A stretch of DNA of 64,000 bases from JASHPR01 sp963739645 (GCA_963739645.1 CAVUBM010000001.1:62001-126000); one strand, 5' to 3'. Shown: positions 7,423-16,610, counted from the stretch's first letter. Notes: generated by a model from the letters alone, not told the origin. Numbers and translations: made by a program.

Positions 7423-8710
7423 TCAGGAAGATTCGTGATGCGCCGTCTGACGGCGCCAGCTAGTCGCCAGGGCGGCGGCCAGGATTGCTCCTAGGCCGCC
7501 GCTGACGGCGACGGCAGTGGCAGGCGTGACCGCCCCCGAAGCGGCGAGCGCGCCGGCGACGACGATCCATATGCCCTGTGTGACCTGCATGCCCCCGTTG
7601 GCCAGGCCGAAGGCCTGACCTCGGCGTTCGGGCGGCACTACGGCGACAAAGGCGGCGTTGGCCGCCAGCTGGTAGGCGGCGCATGCCCCGGACACAGCAA
7701 TGATCAGCAGTGAGCCGGGCAGGTCCGGCTGTAGCCAGCAGAGCAGCAGGACGCCCGACGCCGCCACCGCCAGCGGGCCCATCCACCGCTGTCTCGAGGC
7801 CTGCGGGACCAGGCGGCCGAATATCGACCGCACCCAGCGCCGTGCCAAAGGGTCCTGCCGCGAACACCAGCCCGGTGCTGACCGGAATCGGCAGCCGGGT
7901 GTGCAAATCTGCCGCATACGGCGCCGCCAGGCCCATCGGCACCACATAGAACGCCACGAGCCAGCCGAGCAGCGTCAGCGTCCGGAGCCTGCGGTCCCCG
8001 AACACCAGACGCACGCCGGCAGCCATCTCCGCGAAGCTGGACGGGCTGGCGGCGCGATGCGCCGCGACGGGGCGCTGCCGAACCCAGAACTGCACCAGCA
8101 ACGCCGAGGCGGCGAACGTGCGGCGTCTACCAGCAGCGCCGGCCGCACGCCCGTGGCCGCGACCACTATCCCGCCCAGAGCGAAGCCGGACACCATGCCG
8201 ATCTGGAGGGTGGTCTGCGAAATCGCGATGCCCAGGACATACCGGTCACCCGACAGCACGTCCGGCAGCGTCGCGGACCGGGCCGACTTGAACGGCGAGT
8301 CCAGCAGCGTGACCAGGAACAGCAGCGCCACCATGATCCACAAAGCGGCAACGGGCGGTGCCTTCAGGCTCACCAGCGCCATCACGCAGACGAGCACGGC
8401 CCTGGCTACGTCGCAGGTCACCATGACCTGCCGCCGTGGGCAGCCGGTCGGCCAGGCCCGATAGCGCCAGACCGCCTATGACCCACGGCAGGAACGTGAC
8501 GGCGTAGGTCAACGCCGTCCAGAACGCTGAATGCGTGCGGTCATACACCAGCACGGTTATGGCGAGCCGGGCTAGCTGATCGCCGGCCACCGACAGCAGC
8601 TGGGCCAGCCATAGGGCCCGGAACTCCGAATTCGCGAAGACCTCGCGGAAGGTGGTCTTGCTCGGATTGGCGGGCGTGCGGTGAACGGCAGTCCTGGCCG
8701 CACCATCCAC
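7423..8710 (-). CDS. MFS transporter (EntS/Tet-like), at least three frame breaks
   Basis: The pieces join into one protein of about 430 residues. The N terminus ANSEFRALWLAQLLSVAGDQ is typical of MFS_3-type drug or siderophore exporters, followed by TALTYAVTFLPWVIGGLALS, and later AVVPPERRGQAFGLANGGMQ. Frame changes are needed near 8420, 8110 and 7850. GTG start at 8710 with AGGAG nine bases upstream. It could export a small molecule or peptide; its 3' end faces the hexapeptide array. Whether the breaks are real decay or assembly errors cannot be told here. Confidence 0.75.
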
Positions 8711-9108
8711 CGGCGATCTCTCCTGATCGATCTATGAGAACTCAGGGCAATACGTTGCCACATGATTGCTCAACGTTACGCGCTTTGCAACAAACGGTGG
8801 CCGAAACCTCACGCGCCGCGAGCCGATAGGCGTGCGTGACTGATCACGCCGGGCTACTCTGATCCCGCTGCTGGGGACATGCGAGCAGGCAGGGGGCGGC
8901 TGCTTGTCTCGGGGGTCGCAGGCAGCCAGGATCACCGCGGCGACAGGCGGCGCGGGGCGTGGTCACGTCGGTATCGGCAATGTCTCAGCAACCTCCAAGC
9001 CAAGACCTCTGGCTCCCGGGTTTCCGGTCGGCACAATCGGCAAAAGAGATGGCAAAAGACGTGCCTCGCGCGCAACAGCGCGGGTGAAGGACCTGCGAGG
9101 GGGACTGG
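8711..9108. other. Divergent intergenic region, no recognised element
   Basis: 398 bases between the MFS transporter and the protease. The first 130 bases are relatively AT-rich and probably hold promoters for both directions. The rest is GC-rich with a short CGCGCG/CGCG hairpin just before the protease start. I looked for a c-di-AMP or cobalamin riboswitch and did not find convincing core motifs. Confidence 0.5.
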
Positions 9109-10003
9109 ATGCGCCGAGGCGTGGGGCGTTCGCGGGCTGCGAGCGCTATCGCCGCGGTGGCCACGCGCCGGACGGTCTGGCTCGTGGGCATCATCGCGGC
9201 ATCGCTCGGCGCCTACTCTGTGACGCCGGTGACCCAGGCCGCAGGCCGCGTGGCAGCCGTCAAGGTCGGCACACCGTTCGGCGGAACGTCCGCGGTCGGG
9301 GCGCTGTTTACCGCCTCCCACGGCCAGCTGGGTCCCATTTCTGCACCGCCAGCGTGGTCACAGCCCGGCGGAAGACCTGCTCATCACCGCCGCGCATTGC
9401 GTTCAGGGCAGGTCACTCAGGCCGCGGGGCGCATCGCCTTCGCGCCCGGCTACCACGACGGCAAGACCCCCCACGGCGTCTGGAAGGATCACGACCGACT
9501 ACGTCAACAGGGCCTGGGCAGTTGCACAGGAACGTCGACAACGACGTCGCCTTCCTGATCGCCGGCGCCCGGGCACCCATATCGAGCGGCACACCGGCGC
9601 TGAGATTCTGGGCATCGACCGGCCCCCCCAGCTCGTCCGGGTGATCGGCTACCCGGACAGAACTAACCGGCCGGTCAGCTGCCTGGCCCCGGCCCGCAGC
9701 TTCCGCGGGGATTCTCACCAGATGGTGTTCGACTGTGACGACTTCACGACCGGCACCAGCGGAGGCCCGTTCCTGGCCCGCGTCAGCCCCAAGACCGGCG
9801 ACGGCACGGTGATCGGCGTGATCGGCGGCTGGCAGGAAGGCGGCGACACCCCGGACGTGTCGTACTCGCCCCGCTTCTTCACCAACATCCGCGATCTGTA
9901 CCGGACCGCGGTCGCCGGGACCCGGCCGCTGGCTCGGAGCCCGGGTGCGGGCCGGGCTGACGCGCCGGAGCGGGCCCCGCGGCCGACGGCAGCCTCAGGC
10001 TGA
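9109..10003 (+). CDS. Secreted trypsin-like serine protease, several frame breaks
   Basis: An N-terminal basic stretch and a hydrophobic segment (TVWLVGIIAASLGAYSV) suggest a signal peptide. In a second frame the region before 9420 reads HFCTASVV, then about LLITAAHCVQG, the catalytic histidine block of chymotrypsin-fold proteases. The C-terminal part, in one continuous frame from about 9640, has DDFTTGTSGGPFLARVSPK with the catalytic serine and VIGVIGGWQEGG. At least four frame changes (near 9345, 9410, 9530 and 9620) are needed. The catalytic aspartate should lie in the damaged middle (about 9540). Ordinary actinomycete extracellular protease, possibly a pseudogene. Confidence 0.7.
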
Positions 10004-10951
10004 CTCGGCGGGCGGGCACTATCAGGCCGATCTCAGCGAGGTCGTCGGCCGTCGGGATCCAGGACCCTGCCTCGGCGTTGGCCTTGACCTGCTCGGCGGA
10101 GGTGGCTCCGGCGATCACCGATGCGCAGCCGGGCAGCGCGGCCAGGCCGCCGACGGCCACCTCGAGCACGGTCAGCCCGTGCCCGGCCGCCCAGCCGCTG
10201 AGCGCCTCCACCGTGTCCAGTTTGGCATCGGTGATGTAGTCCGGCCGCCCGGCCAGCCTGCTGCCTTCGGGTGGCGGTGAGCCGCGCCGGACCTTGCCCG
10301 TAAGCAGGCCGTTCGCGAGCGGGAAGTAGGGCAGCACGCCGAGGCCGAAGTGCAGCGCGGCCGGCACGACCTCGGCCTCGATGCGGCACGCTCCAGCAGC
10401 GACCAGTGGTTCTGTGCGGAGATGAACGCCGGGCTGCCCAGTTCACGCGCCACGCCGGCGGCCTCGGCGATCTGCCAGCCCGGAGAAGTTGGAGTGCCCG
10501 ATATAGCGCACCTTGCCCTCGGCGACCAGGTCGCCCAGTGCGGTGAGGGTCTCCTCAATCGGCGTGGCCGGGTCCGGGGTGTGGATCTGGTAGAGATCGA
10601 TGTAGTCGGTCCGCAGCCGGCGCAGCGACTGCTCGACCGCACGCATGATGTAGCCCCGGCCGCCCTTGGCACCGGCGGCCTGCACCGTAGCCCATGTCAA
10701 CGCCTGGCTAGCCGAACTTGGTAGCCAGCACCACCTGGTCGCGACGGCCGGTCAGCACCTCGCCGAGCATCTCCTCCGACCGCCCGCCGCCGTAGCTCTC
10801 GGCCGTGTCGAGCAGGGTGATCCCGGCGTCGATGGCCGCGTTCACCACGCCGCGGGTCGCGTCGAGATCAAGCCGGCGGCCGAAGTTGTTGCAGCCGAGG
10901 CCGACCACTGATACCACGAGTCCCGAGTTGCCCAGTCGACCTGTAGCGCAT
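9879..10951 (-). CDS. Aldo/keto reductase, several frame breaks
   Basis: Pieces in three frames rebuild an AKR of about 310 residues. MRYRSTGQLG starts it at 10951 behind GGGAGGCGAGG. LLDTAESYGGG supplies the catalytic Asp and Tyr, VVLATKFG the Lys and DLYQIHTPDP the His, followed by VRYIGHSNFSG and GVLPYFPLANGLLTGK. Frame changes lie near 10922, 10703, 10480 and 10390. The last frame stays open to 9879, overlapping the convergent protease by about 125 bases; the true stop is probably just after EIGLIVPAR, near 10005. Substrate unknown. Confidence 0.72.
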
Positions 10952-11361
10952 AACCGCCTCGCCTCCCGGCCGGGTTCCCGGCCCGGCCACGATCGTAGCG
11001 ATAGGCCAGCGCGCCGACGAAACCCCGCGTAGAGTCACCCAGCAACGCCTGTCACTGTCGTCACTCGTGACCGGCTCTGCGGAGCGGCCTGGCCAAGACG
11101 CCGGCAGGCAGTTGGGTGAGATTGGCCAAGGCTCGCCTGTATGCCTGCTATTTGGGGTGGCATGAAATCGCAAATGCGATATCATGTGGTAAGCGCTGCA
11201 AACAGAACACATCCATGACGCAATTGTCCCGGAAATTACCTGCAGAGATGTAGCGGTCCTGGCCCACGACATGCCGACTGCGTCGTCAGCACGGCAGTGT
11301 GAGCGGGCCCGCGCCGGGAGCGTCCAGGGTGGACGCAACCAAATCGGAGGGAGCGCGACTC
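10952..11361. other. Divergent intergenic region with one operator-like dyad
   Basis: 410 bases without a gene between the aldo/keto reductase and the first XRE regulator. It contains a GGCCGGG/CCCGGCC palindrome at 10968-10983 and an AT-rich promoter-like stretch at about 11140-11250 that holds the dyad at 11167. Nothing else is recognised. Confidence 0.5.
11167..11180. promoter_or_regulatory. Inverted repeat upstream of XRE regulator 1
   Basis: ATCGCA-AA-TGCGAT, perfect 6-bp arms, in an AT-rich stretch about 180 bases before the regulator start. Its core CGCA-NN-TGCG recurs upstream of the second XRE regulator (13778-13793), so it may be the site these related regulators bind. Confidence 0.45.
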
Positions 11362-12222
11362 ATGGTGGATGGGGCTGGCGGGCCCACGGTACTGCGAATC
11401 CTCCTCGGCACACAGCTGCGCCGTCTGCGCGAGGCACGTGGCATCACCGCGCAGGAGGCAGCCCGCGCTATCAGAGGATCCGAATCCAAGATCAGCCGCA
11501 TTGAGCTGGGCAGGACCTCGGTCAGGGAACTGGACATCGTCGATCTGCTCAGCCTTTACGGGATCACCGACACCGCAGAACGGGAAGAGCTGCTGGCCTT
11601 GGCAGGTCAGGCGAATCAGCCTGGCTGGTGGCATCAGTACCAGGACGTCCTGCCGAACTGGTTCCAGGCGTACATCGGCCTGGAGGAGTCAGCGGAATCG
11701 ATCCGCAGCTACGACGCCCTGTTCATTCCCGGCCTGCTGCAGACAGAGGAGTACGCGGCCGGAGTCATCGCACTCGGCGAGTTCTCCCTGGAGGAAGCCG
11801 AGCGACTGGTCTTCCTCCGCAAGGAGCGGCAGCGCAGGTTCGCTTCGGGCGGCCTCCGGCTGTGGGCGATCGTCGACGAGACGGCGTTGCGCCGCCCGGT
11901 CGGCAGCCCGCAGGTCATGCGCGACCAGCTCCAGCACCTATCCGATATCTGTGACCAGCCGGGCTTCGCGCTGCAAGTCGTCCCGGACTCCGCTGGCGGC
12001 TATCTGGCCCCGGGAAGCTTCAGCGTCTTGCGGTTCGCCCTCCCGGACCTGCCCGATGTCGTCTATGTGGAGCAGCTGACAAGCGCCATGTACCTGGACA
12101 AGAGCGTGGACGTCGATCGCTACACCAGGGTCATGGACAAGCTCAGCGCGACCAGCGCGCCGCCGGAAAGGTCCAAAGAGATCATCCGTACTCTGCTCGA
12201 GGATATGGAGAGATCCCCATGA
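11362..12222 (+). CDS. WhiJ-type XRE regulator with DUF5753
   Basis: About 286 residues. The N-terminal helix-turn-helix reads LGTQLRRLREARGITAQEAA followed by SESKISRIELGR. The rest is the DUF5753 domain, with PGWWHQYQDVLPNWFQAYIG and the hallmark FIPGLLQTEEYA. I choose the ATG at 11362 because GGAGGGAG lies upstream; the frame stays open to 11299. It overlaps the DUF397 gene by ATGA. Such pairs are abundant in sporulating actinomycetes and are linked to developmental and antibiotic control; the specific target here is unknown. Confidence 0.9.
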   Translation: MVDGAGGPTVLRILLGTQLRRLREARGITAQEAARAIRGSESKISRIELGRTSVRELDIVDLLSLYGITDTAEREELLALAGQANQPGWWHQYQDVLPNWFQAYIGLEESAESIRSYDALFIPGLLQTEEYAAGVIALGEFSLEEAERLVFLRKERQRRFASGGLRLWAIVDETALRRPVGSPQVMRDQLQHLSDICDQPGFALQVVPDSAGGYLAPGSFSVLRFALPDLPDVVYVEQLTSAMYLDKSVDVDRYTRVMDKLSATSAPPERSKEIIRTLLEDMERSP

Positions 12223-12461
12223 GCAGCACCCGCAATGGGATGGACGCGAGCACGCTGGCGGGCGTGACCTGGATTAAGAGCCGCCACAGCGGCCCTACCG
12301 GGGGTAACTGTGTTGAGGTCGCCTTTCTCGCCGATGGCGAGGTTGCGATGCGCAACTCCAGGCACCCAGCCGGACCGGCCCTGATCTTCACGAAAGCCGA
12401 GTGGAACGCATTCCTGGGCGGCGCCAAGGACGGCGAGTTCGGCCGCCCCGAGTCGCTCTGA
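12219..12461 (+). CDS. DUF397 protein, partner of XRE regulator 1
   Basis: 80 residues with the DUF397 core: TWIKSRHSGPTGGNCVEVAF, VAMRNSRHPAGPAL and the end EWNAFLGGAKDGEF. Start ATG overlaps the stop of the upstream regulator, so translation is coupled. In known cases the small protein works with the WhiJ-like repressor, perhaps as its antagonist; this is family knowledge, not visible here. Confidence 0.92.
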   Translation: MSSTRNGMDASTLAGVTWIKSRHSGPTGGNCVEVAFLADGEVAMRNSRHPAGPALIFTKAEWNAFLGGAKDGEFGRPESL

Positions 12462-12487
12462 GCCGGAACCGTTCCCCAAAAATGGCA

Positions 12488-12519
12488 CCCGCCGCCCCGC
12501 CATACGGCGGGGCGGCGGG
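12488..12519. terminator. Strong hairpin between two convergent regulator pairs
   Basis: CCCGCCGCCCCGCC (12488-12501), loop ATAC, GGCGGGGCGGCGGG (12506-12519): a perfect 14-bp stem between the two convergent DUF397 genes. Probably a bidirectional terminator; no T run. Confidence 0.75.
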
Positions 12520-12538
12520 AGTCTTCTGGGCGTTAGGG

Positions 12539-12748
12539 CTAGCCGACCGGCAGGTCGAACTCGCCATCCTTAACGCCTGCGATGAATGCCGACCACTCCT
12601 CGCGGTCGAACACATGCGGGGCCTTGCGCGCGTCCTTTGAGTCACGGAGCGCCACGCCGCCCTCGGCCAGGTGCGCCACTTCAACGCAGCCATCGGAGCT
12701 GCAGAAGTGACTCTTGAACCAGCGAGCCTCGTTAAGATCGTGTGTCAT
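12539..12748 (-). CDS. DUF397 protein, partner of XRE regulator 2
   Basis: About 69 residues: ARWFKSHFCSSDGCVEVAHL, VALRDSKDARKAPHVF and the end EEWSAFIAGVKDGEFDLPVG. I prefer the internal ATG (MTHDLNE) at 12748 because AAAGGAAG lies five bases before it; the first ATG at 12763 has no ribosome site. It follows the second XRE gene by 18 bases. Confidence 0.88.
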   Translation of the reverse strand: MTHDLNEARWFKSHFCSSDGCVEVAHLAEGGVALRDSKDARKAPHVFDREEWSAFIAGVKDGEFDLPVG

Positions 12749-12766
12749 CCGGCTTCCTTTCATCGA

Positions 12767-13627
12767 TCAGACAATTTCTCTCGCAAGCCTGCTGATCAGT
12801 TCCGTGGAGTCGGCCGGGGACAAGGCGGCCGCTCGCAACAGATCAAACGCCTCGGCACGAGCGCGCACATCTCTTTCCCGCTCGAGATATGCCTGTCCAT
12901 GGACGCCCTCGGTGTAGACCACGTCAGGGTCGAAGCGCTCAGGAAACTCGATGATCGCAAACGGCCCATTCAGGCACGGGTGCGGTCCGCTGCAGAACGG
13001 CAGCACTTGCAGCGTAACATTCGGCCACAGGCTCGCGTCGGCAAGGTGATTAAGCTGCGCCCGCATTAGCTCAGGCGCGCCCATCGTCCTGCGGATCACG
13101 GCCTCGTCCAGAATGAGCCACAGCTCTATCGGGTCAGCGCGCAGGATGACCTCCTGCCGCTGCATGCGGAGCGCCACCTGGCGCTCGATCTGCTCCGGCG
13201 TCTGCCTCCTCCGGACCGTGGTCATCACCAGCCGGGCGTAGCCCTCGGTCTGCAGCAGCCCATGGACCACCAGCGACTCGAAGGCCCGGAGCGACGCCGC
13301 CTCTGCTTCCAGGCCGACGTAGACGTCAAACCCGGTCGGCAGCACGTCCTCCCAAGCCGCCCACCATCCCTTGCGGTGGCCCTCACGCGCCATGTCGATC
13401 AGGACCTGGCGCTGGCCAGGCTCGTCAACGCTGTACAGATCGAGCATGGCGGACAGGTAAGCGCTCCTGGTCGGCGCCTTGCCGGTCTCGATCCTGGACA
13501 GCGTAGAGGCAGCCAGCCCAAGCTGGTCAGCGACCTCTTCCAGCTTGATCGAATGTGCTTCGCGCAACCTTCTTAATTCAGTGCCGAGCCGACGTCGGCG
13601 CACCGTCGGGCCGATTGACGCGGTCAT
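12767..13627 (-). CDS. WhiJ-type XRE regulator with DUF5753
   Basis: About 286 residues from the ATG at 13627 (MTASIGPTV), preceded by a GGGGAGG ribosome site; the frame is open 28 codons further upstream. The HTH is LGTELRRLREAHSIKLEEVA with STLSRIETGKA. The DUF5753 part has KGWWAAWEDVLPTGFDVYVG and VVHGLLQTEGYARLV. It forms a mirror-image copy of the pair on the plus strand. The two regulators are clearly diverged in sequence, so this is not a recent duplication. Confidence 0.9.
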   Translation of the reverse strand: MTASIGPTVRRRRLGTELRRLREAHSIKLEEVADQLGLAASTLSRIETGKAPTRSAYLSAMLDLYSVDEPGQRQVLIDMAREGHRKGWWAAWEDVLPTGFDVYVGLEAEAASLRAFESLVVHGLLQTEGYARLVMTTVRRRQTPEQIERQVALRMQRQEVILRADPIELWLILDEAVIRRTMGAPELMRAQLNHLADASLWPNVTLQVLPFCSGPHPCLNGPFAIIEFPERFDPDVVYTEGVHGQAYLERERDVRARAEAFDLLRAAALSPADSTELISRLAREIV

Positions 13628-13777
13628 TCGGCCTCCCCTCCTAGAGGGCACGCTGGGCAGTTCCGGCTCCGGTCCGGAGCGCGGCCCATGCCGTGCGACT
13701 GCTGGGCTCAAGGATCACGATACCGGAAATCGGGCCCAGATGGGATCCCACTTGAGATTTCGTCTGCAAGATTTGTA

Positions 13778-13793
13778 CCACGCACTTGCGTGG
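13778..13793. promoter_or_regulatory. Inverted repeat upstream of XRE regulator 2
   Basis: CCACGCA-CT-TGCGTGG, perfect 7-bp arms, between the minus-strand XRE gene and the divergent ATPase gene. A second palindrome, TGGGATCCCA, lies at 13741-13750. The CGCA-NN-TGCG core is shared with 11167-11180. Confidence 0.5.
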
Positions 13794-13921
13794 CATGCAC
13801 TCCCATACCATTATGAGTCTAGCGTTCCGAGCCCGCGCGACGACGCAGCGTTACGGGCCGGGCCATTGTCCAGAGGACACTCCGCAGGAGCCGGCTCGCG
13901 CCGGGGAGGGAGCGGACCGAG

Positions 13922-14380
13922 ATGGCACCATTGGCGACCCGCGCCAGCGAGGCCGCCCAGGACCTGGCCTCGATGGCGAGTGCGGCGGTCCTCGGCAACG
14001 TCACGATCCCAGGGCGCCCCGAGCACGTCAGTGCGGCGCGGTCGTTCGTCGCCAAGGCGCTGGGTGAGGCCAACCCGATCACCGACGTCGCGGTATTACT
14101 CGTCTCGGAGACGGTCACCAACTCGGTGCTGCACAGCAACTCGCGCCGCGCGGACGGGACGGTGACGGTCACGGTCATCGAGATCGACGGCGGCATGCGG
14201 ATCGAGGTGACCGACGAGGGCTCCGAGCTGAACATCCCCGTGGTGAAGGGCCACAGCTGTGTCACGGGCGGGCACGGCCTGTTCCTGGTGCAGAGCCTGG
14301 CCGATCAGTGGGGCTACGTCCGCGATGAGCTGGGGACCACCGTCTGGTTCTGGCTCGGCCCCGCGTGTCAAAAGGACTGA
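13922..14380 (+). CDS. Serine-protein-kinase-like ATP-binding regulator (HATPase_c_2, RsbW-like)
   Basis: 152 residues of the GHKL fold: N box ETVTNSVLHSNS, G1 box VTDEGSELN and G2 loop GGHGLFLVQSLADQWG, ending GTTVWFWLG. There is no sensor or dimerisation domain, as in anti-sigma-factor-type kinases. This family is a regular neighbour of DUF397/XRE pairs in actinomycetes, so it is probably part of the same regulatory set. Its partner protein is not in view. ATG at 13922 follows GGGAGGGAG at about ten bases. Confidence 0.88.
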   Translation: MAPLATRASEAAQDLASMASAAVLGNVTIPGRPEHVSAARSFVAKALGEANPITDVAVLLVSETVTNSVLHSNSRRADGTVTVTVIEIDGGMRIEVTDEGSELNIPVVKGHSCVTGGHGLFLVQSLADQWGYVRDELGTTVWFWLGPACQKD

Positions 14381-14401
14381 CCGGGCGCGGCATCCGCCCG
14401 G
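14381..14401. terminator. Hairpin between convergent ATPase gene and der
   Basis: CCGGGCG (14381-14387) and CGCCCGG (14395-14401) with a 7-base loop, immediately after the ATPase stop codon. Serves the plus-strand gene and possibly also der. Confidence 0.6.
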
Positions 14402-14435
14402 ATGGCTTGCGTTCTGGCCTGGTGACCGGCTGCGG

Positions 14436-15863
14436 CTAGCGGCGGGAGCCCCGCGCCTGACGGCCGGGCGAGCCCGCGCGCTTGTCCCTGAGCCGCATCG
14501 AGAGACGCACGGGGCTGCCCAAGAAGCCAAACTCCTCCCGGAGCCGGCGCTCGAGGAACCTCCGGTATCCGGCCTGCAGGAAGCCGGTCGTGAACAGGAT
14601 GAAGTGCGGCGGCCTGATCCCGGCCTGGGTCGCGAAGAGGATCTTTGGCTGCTTGCCGCCGCGCACCGGCGGCGGAGTCGCCGCGATCAGCGCGGTCAGC
14701 CAGCCGTTGAGCCGGCCGGTCGGCACCCGCGTGTCCCACCCCGCCAGGGCCTGCTCCAGCGCCGGCACCAGGCGGTCGACGTGCCAGCCGGTGGCAGCGG
14801 AGATGTTCACCCTGGGTGCCCACCGGGCGGTGTGCAGCTGCCGGTCGATTTCCCGCTCCAGGAAGTGCCTGCGGTCCTCGTCGACCAGATCCCACTTGTT
14901 GTACGCAATTACCAGCGCCCGGCCCGCGTCGATCACCATCGACACGATCCGCAGGTCTTGCTCGGCCAGGGGCTCGCTGCCGTCAACCAGCACCACGGCT
15001 ACCTCGGCCCGCTCGAGGGCCCGCTCGGTCCGCACCGCGGCGAAGTAGTCCGGGCCCTGCGACTCGCGCACCCGCCGCCTGATCCCTGCGGTGTCGACGA
15101 ACCTCCAGACGTTGCCGCCCAGCTCGATGAGTTCATCGACCGGGTCACGGGTGGTGCCTGCGGCGGCGTCGACCAGCACCCTCTCCTGCCCGGCTAGCTT
15201 GTTCAGCAGGCTCGACTTGCCGACGTTGGGACGCCCGAGCAGCGCCACCCGGCGCGGACCGCCCTCGTCCGAGAACCGTTCCTGCGGCGCCGCGGGCAGC
15301 GCGGCGAGGACCACGTCGAGCAGATCCCCGCTGCCTCGCCCGTGCAGGGCGCTCACCGGAACCGGCTCGCCGAGGCCCAGCGACCAGAGCGAGGCCGCAG
15401 CCGGCTCCCCGGGGGCGTCGTCGACCTTGTTGGCCGCCAGGACGACCGGCTTGCGCGAGCGGCGCAGCACGGCGGCGACGGCCGCGTCGGCATCGGTCAC
15501 GCCCACCACGGCGTCGACCACGAACAGCACCGCGTCGGCCGCCTCCACCGCGACCCGGGCCTGAGCCGCCACCCGCGCGGCCAGCTCCTGGGATCGCTCG
15601 ACCGAGGGCTCCCAGCCGCCCGTGTCTACCAGCGTGAACGCGCGGCCGCGCCAGGTGGCGTCGTAGGCGACCCGGTCCCTGGTCACGCCGGGGGTATCCG
15701 CCACGACCGCTTGCCTGCTGCCCAGGATCCGGTTCACCAGGGTCGATTTGCCGACGTTGGGCCTGCCGACCACGGCCACAACCGGCGCGGGTTCGCCGGC
15801 CGCGCCTATCCCAGCGACGGCCTCTGCTCCGTTGATGCCCTCGGCCGCGCCGGAGGGGCTCAT
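14436..15863 (-). CDS. der: Ribosome-associated GTPase Der (EngA)
   Basis: About 475 residues with two tandem GTPase domains, the diagnostic feature of Der. Domain 1 has VVGRPNVGKSTLVNRILG, DTPGVTRDR, VDTGG and NKVD; domain 2 has LLGRPNVGKSSLLNKLAG, TTRDPVDE, VDTAGIRRR and NKWDLVDE. The C-terminal KH-like domain contains PPPVRGGKQPKILFATQAG. It acts in 50S subunit maturation. The ATG at 15863 overlaps the cmk stop as ATGA, so I prefer it to the GTG three codons earlier. Last gene of the block that starts with pyrG. The frame is intact. Confidence 0.97.
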   Translation of the reverse strand: MSPSGAAEGINGAEAVAGIGAAGEPAPVVAVVGRPNVGKSTLVNRILGSRQAVVADTPGVTRDRVAYDATWRGRAFTLVDTGGWEPSVERSQELAARVAAQARVAVEAADAVLFVVDAVVGVTDADAAVAAVLRRSRKPVVLAANKVDDAPGEPAAASLWSLGLGEPVPVSALHGRGSGDLLDVVLAALPAAPQERFSDEGGPRRVALLGRPNVGKSSLLNKLAGQERVLVDAAAGTTRDPVDELIELGGNVWRFVDTAGIRRRVRESQGPDYFAAVRTERALERAEVAVVLVDGSEPLAEQDLRIVSMVIDAGRALVIAYNKWDLVDEDRRHFLEREIDRQLHTARWAPRVNISAATGWHVDRLVPALEQALAGWDTRVPTGRLNGWLTALIAATPPPVRGGKQPKILFATQAGIRPPHFILFTTGFLQAGYRRFLERRLREEFGFLGSPVRLSMRLRDKRAGSPGRQARGSRR

Positions 15864-16600
15864 CTGGTCCACGCGCCGGCTCTCCTGCTGTTCGCGAGCG
15901 TCACGATCTCGCCGATGACCTGGTCCAGGCTGAGGGCGGTCGTGTCGATCTCGACCGCGTCGGCCGCCCTGGCCATCTGCGGGGCGTCGGTGGAGTCCCG
16001 CCGCGCCTGCTCGGCCTGGGTCACCGCGACCGTGGCGCCCGGGTCGGCGGCGAGATCGGCGGTGCGCCTGCGGGCGCGGGCCGATTCGCTGGCCGTCAGG
16101 TACACCTTCACCGGCGCGTCGGGCGCGACCACGGTCCCGATGTCGCGGCCTTCGGCGACAATGCCCTCTCCGGCGGCCAGCGTGTCCGCGATGATCTGCT
16201 GCTGCATAGCGACCAGACGGTGGCGGACCTCAGGGACCGAGGCGACGGCGCTGACCGCGTTGGACACCTCACGGGTCCGGATCGGCCCGCCCGCGTCGGT
16301 GCCGTCCACGCGGATCGCCGGGGCTTCCGGATCGGTGCCCACCTCGATCACGGGCTCGGCGAGGTCCCCGGTCACCGCGTGCGCGTCGGAGATGTCCACG
16401 CCCCGGTTGAGCAGCCACCAGGTGAGCGCCCGGTAGGTGGAGCCGGTGTCCAGGTAGCGCAGCCCGAGGACGCGGGCGACGCCCCTGGCCGCGGTTGACT
16501 TGCCGGATCCAGCCGGGCCGTCGACGGCTATCACGAGACCCGAGTGGTCCGCGGCTGTGTGCTCCGCGTTTGAAGGCTCCGCGGCGGGGTGGTTGGTCAC
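15860..16600 (-). CDS. cmk: Cytidylate kinase
   Basis: 246 residues with the P-loop AVDGPAGSGKSTAARGVA, then GLRYLDTGSTYRALTWW and the VAEGRDIGTVVAPDAPVKVY motif typical of CMP kinase. It phosphorylates CMP and dCMP. GTG start at 16600. About 20 extra N-terminal residues precede the fold compared with E. coli. Gene order cmk-der is conserved in actinobacteria. Confidence 0.96.
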   Translation of the reverse strand: MTNHPAAEPSNAEHTAADHSGLVIAVDGPAGSGKSTAARGVARVLGLRYLDTGSTYRALTWWLLNRGVDISDAHAVTGDLAEPVIEVGTDPEAPAIRVDGTDAGGPIRTREVSNAVSAVASVPEVRHRLVAMQQQIIADTLAAGEGIVAEGRDIGTVVAPDAPVKVYLTASESARARRRTADLAADPGATVAVTQAEQARRDSTDAPQMARAADAVEIDTTALSLDQVIGEIVTLANSRRAGAWTR

Positions 16601-16610
16601 GAAGGCGATG

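Noticed and set aside
8880..9108. Possible c-di-AMP (ydaO-type) or cobalamin riboswitch before the protease
   Set aside because: Some GC-rich stems exist but the conserved core strings of these classes are not present.
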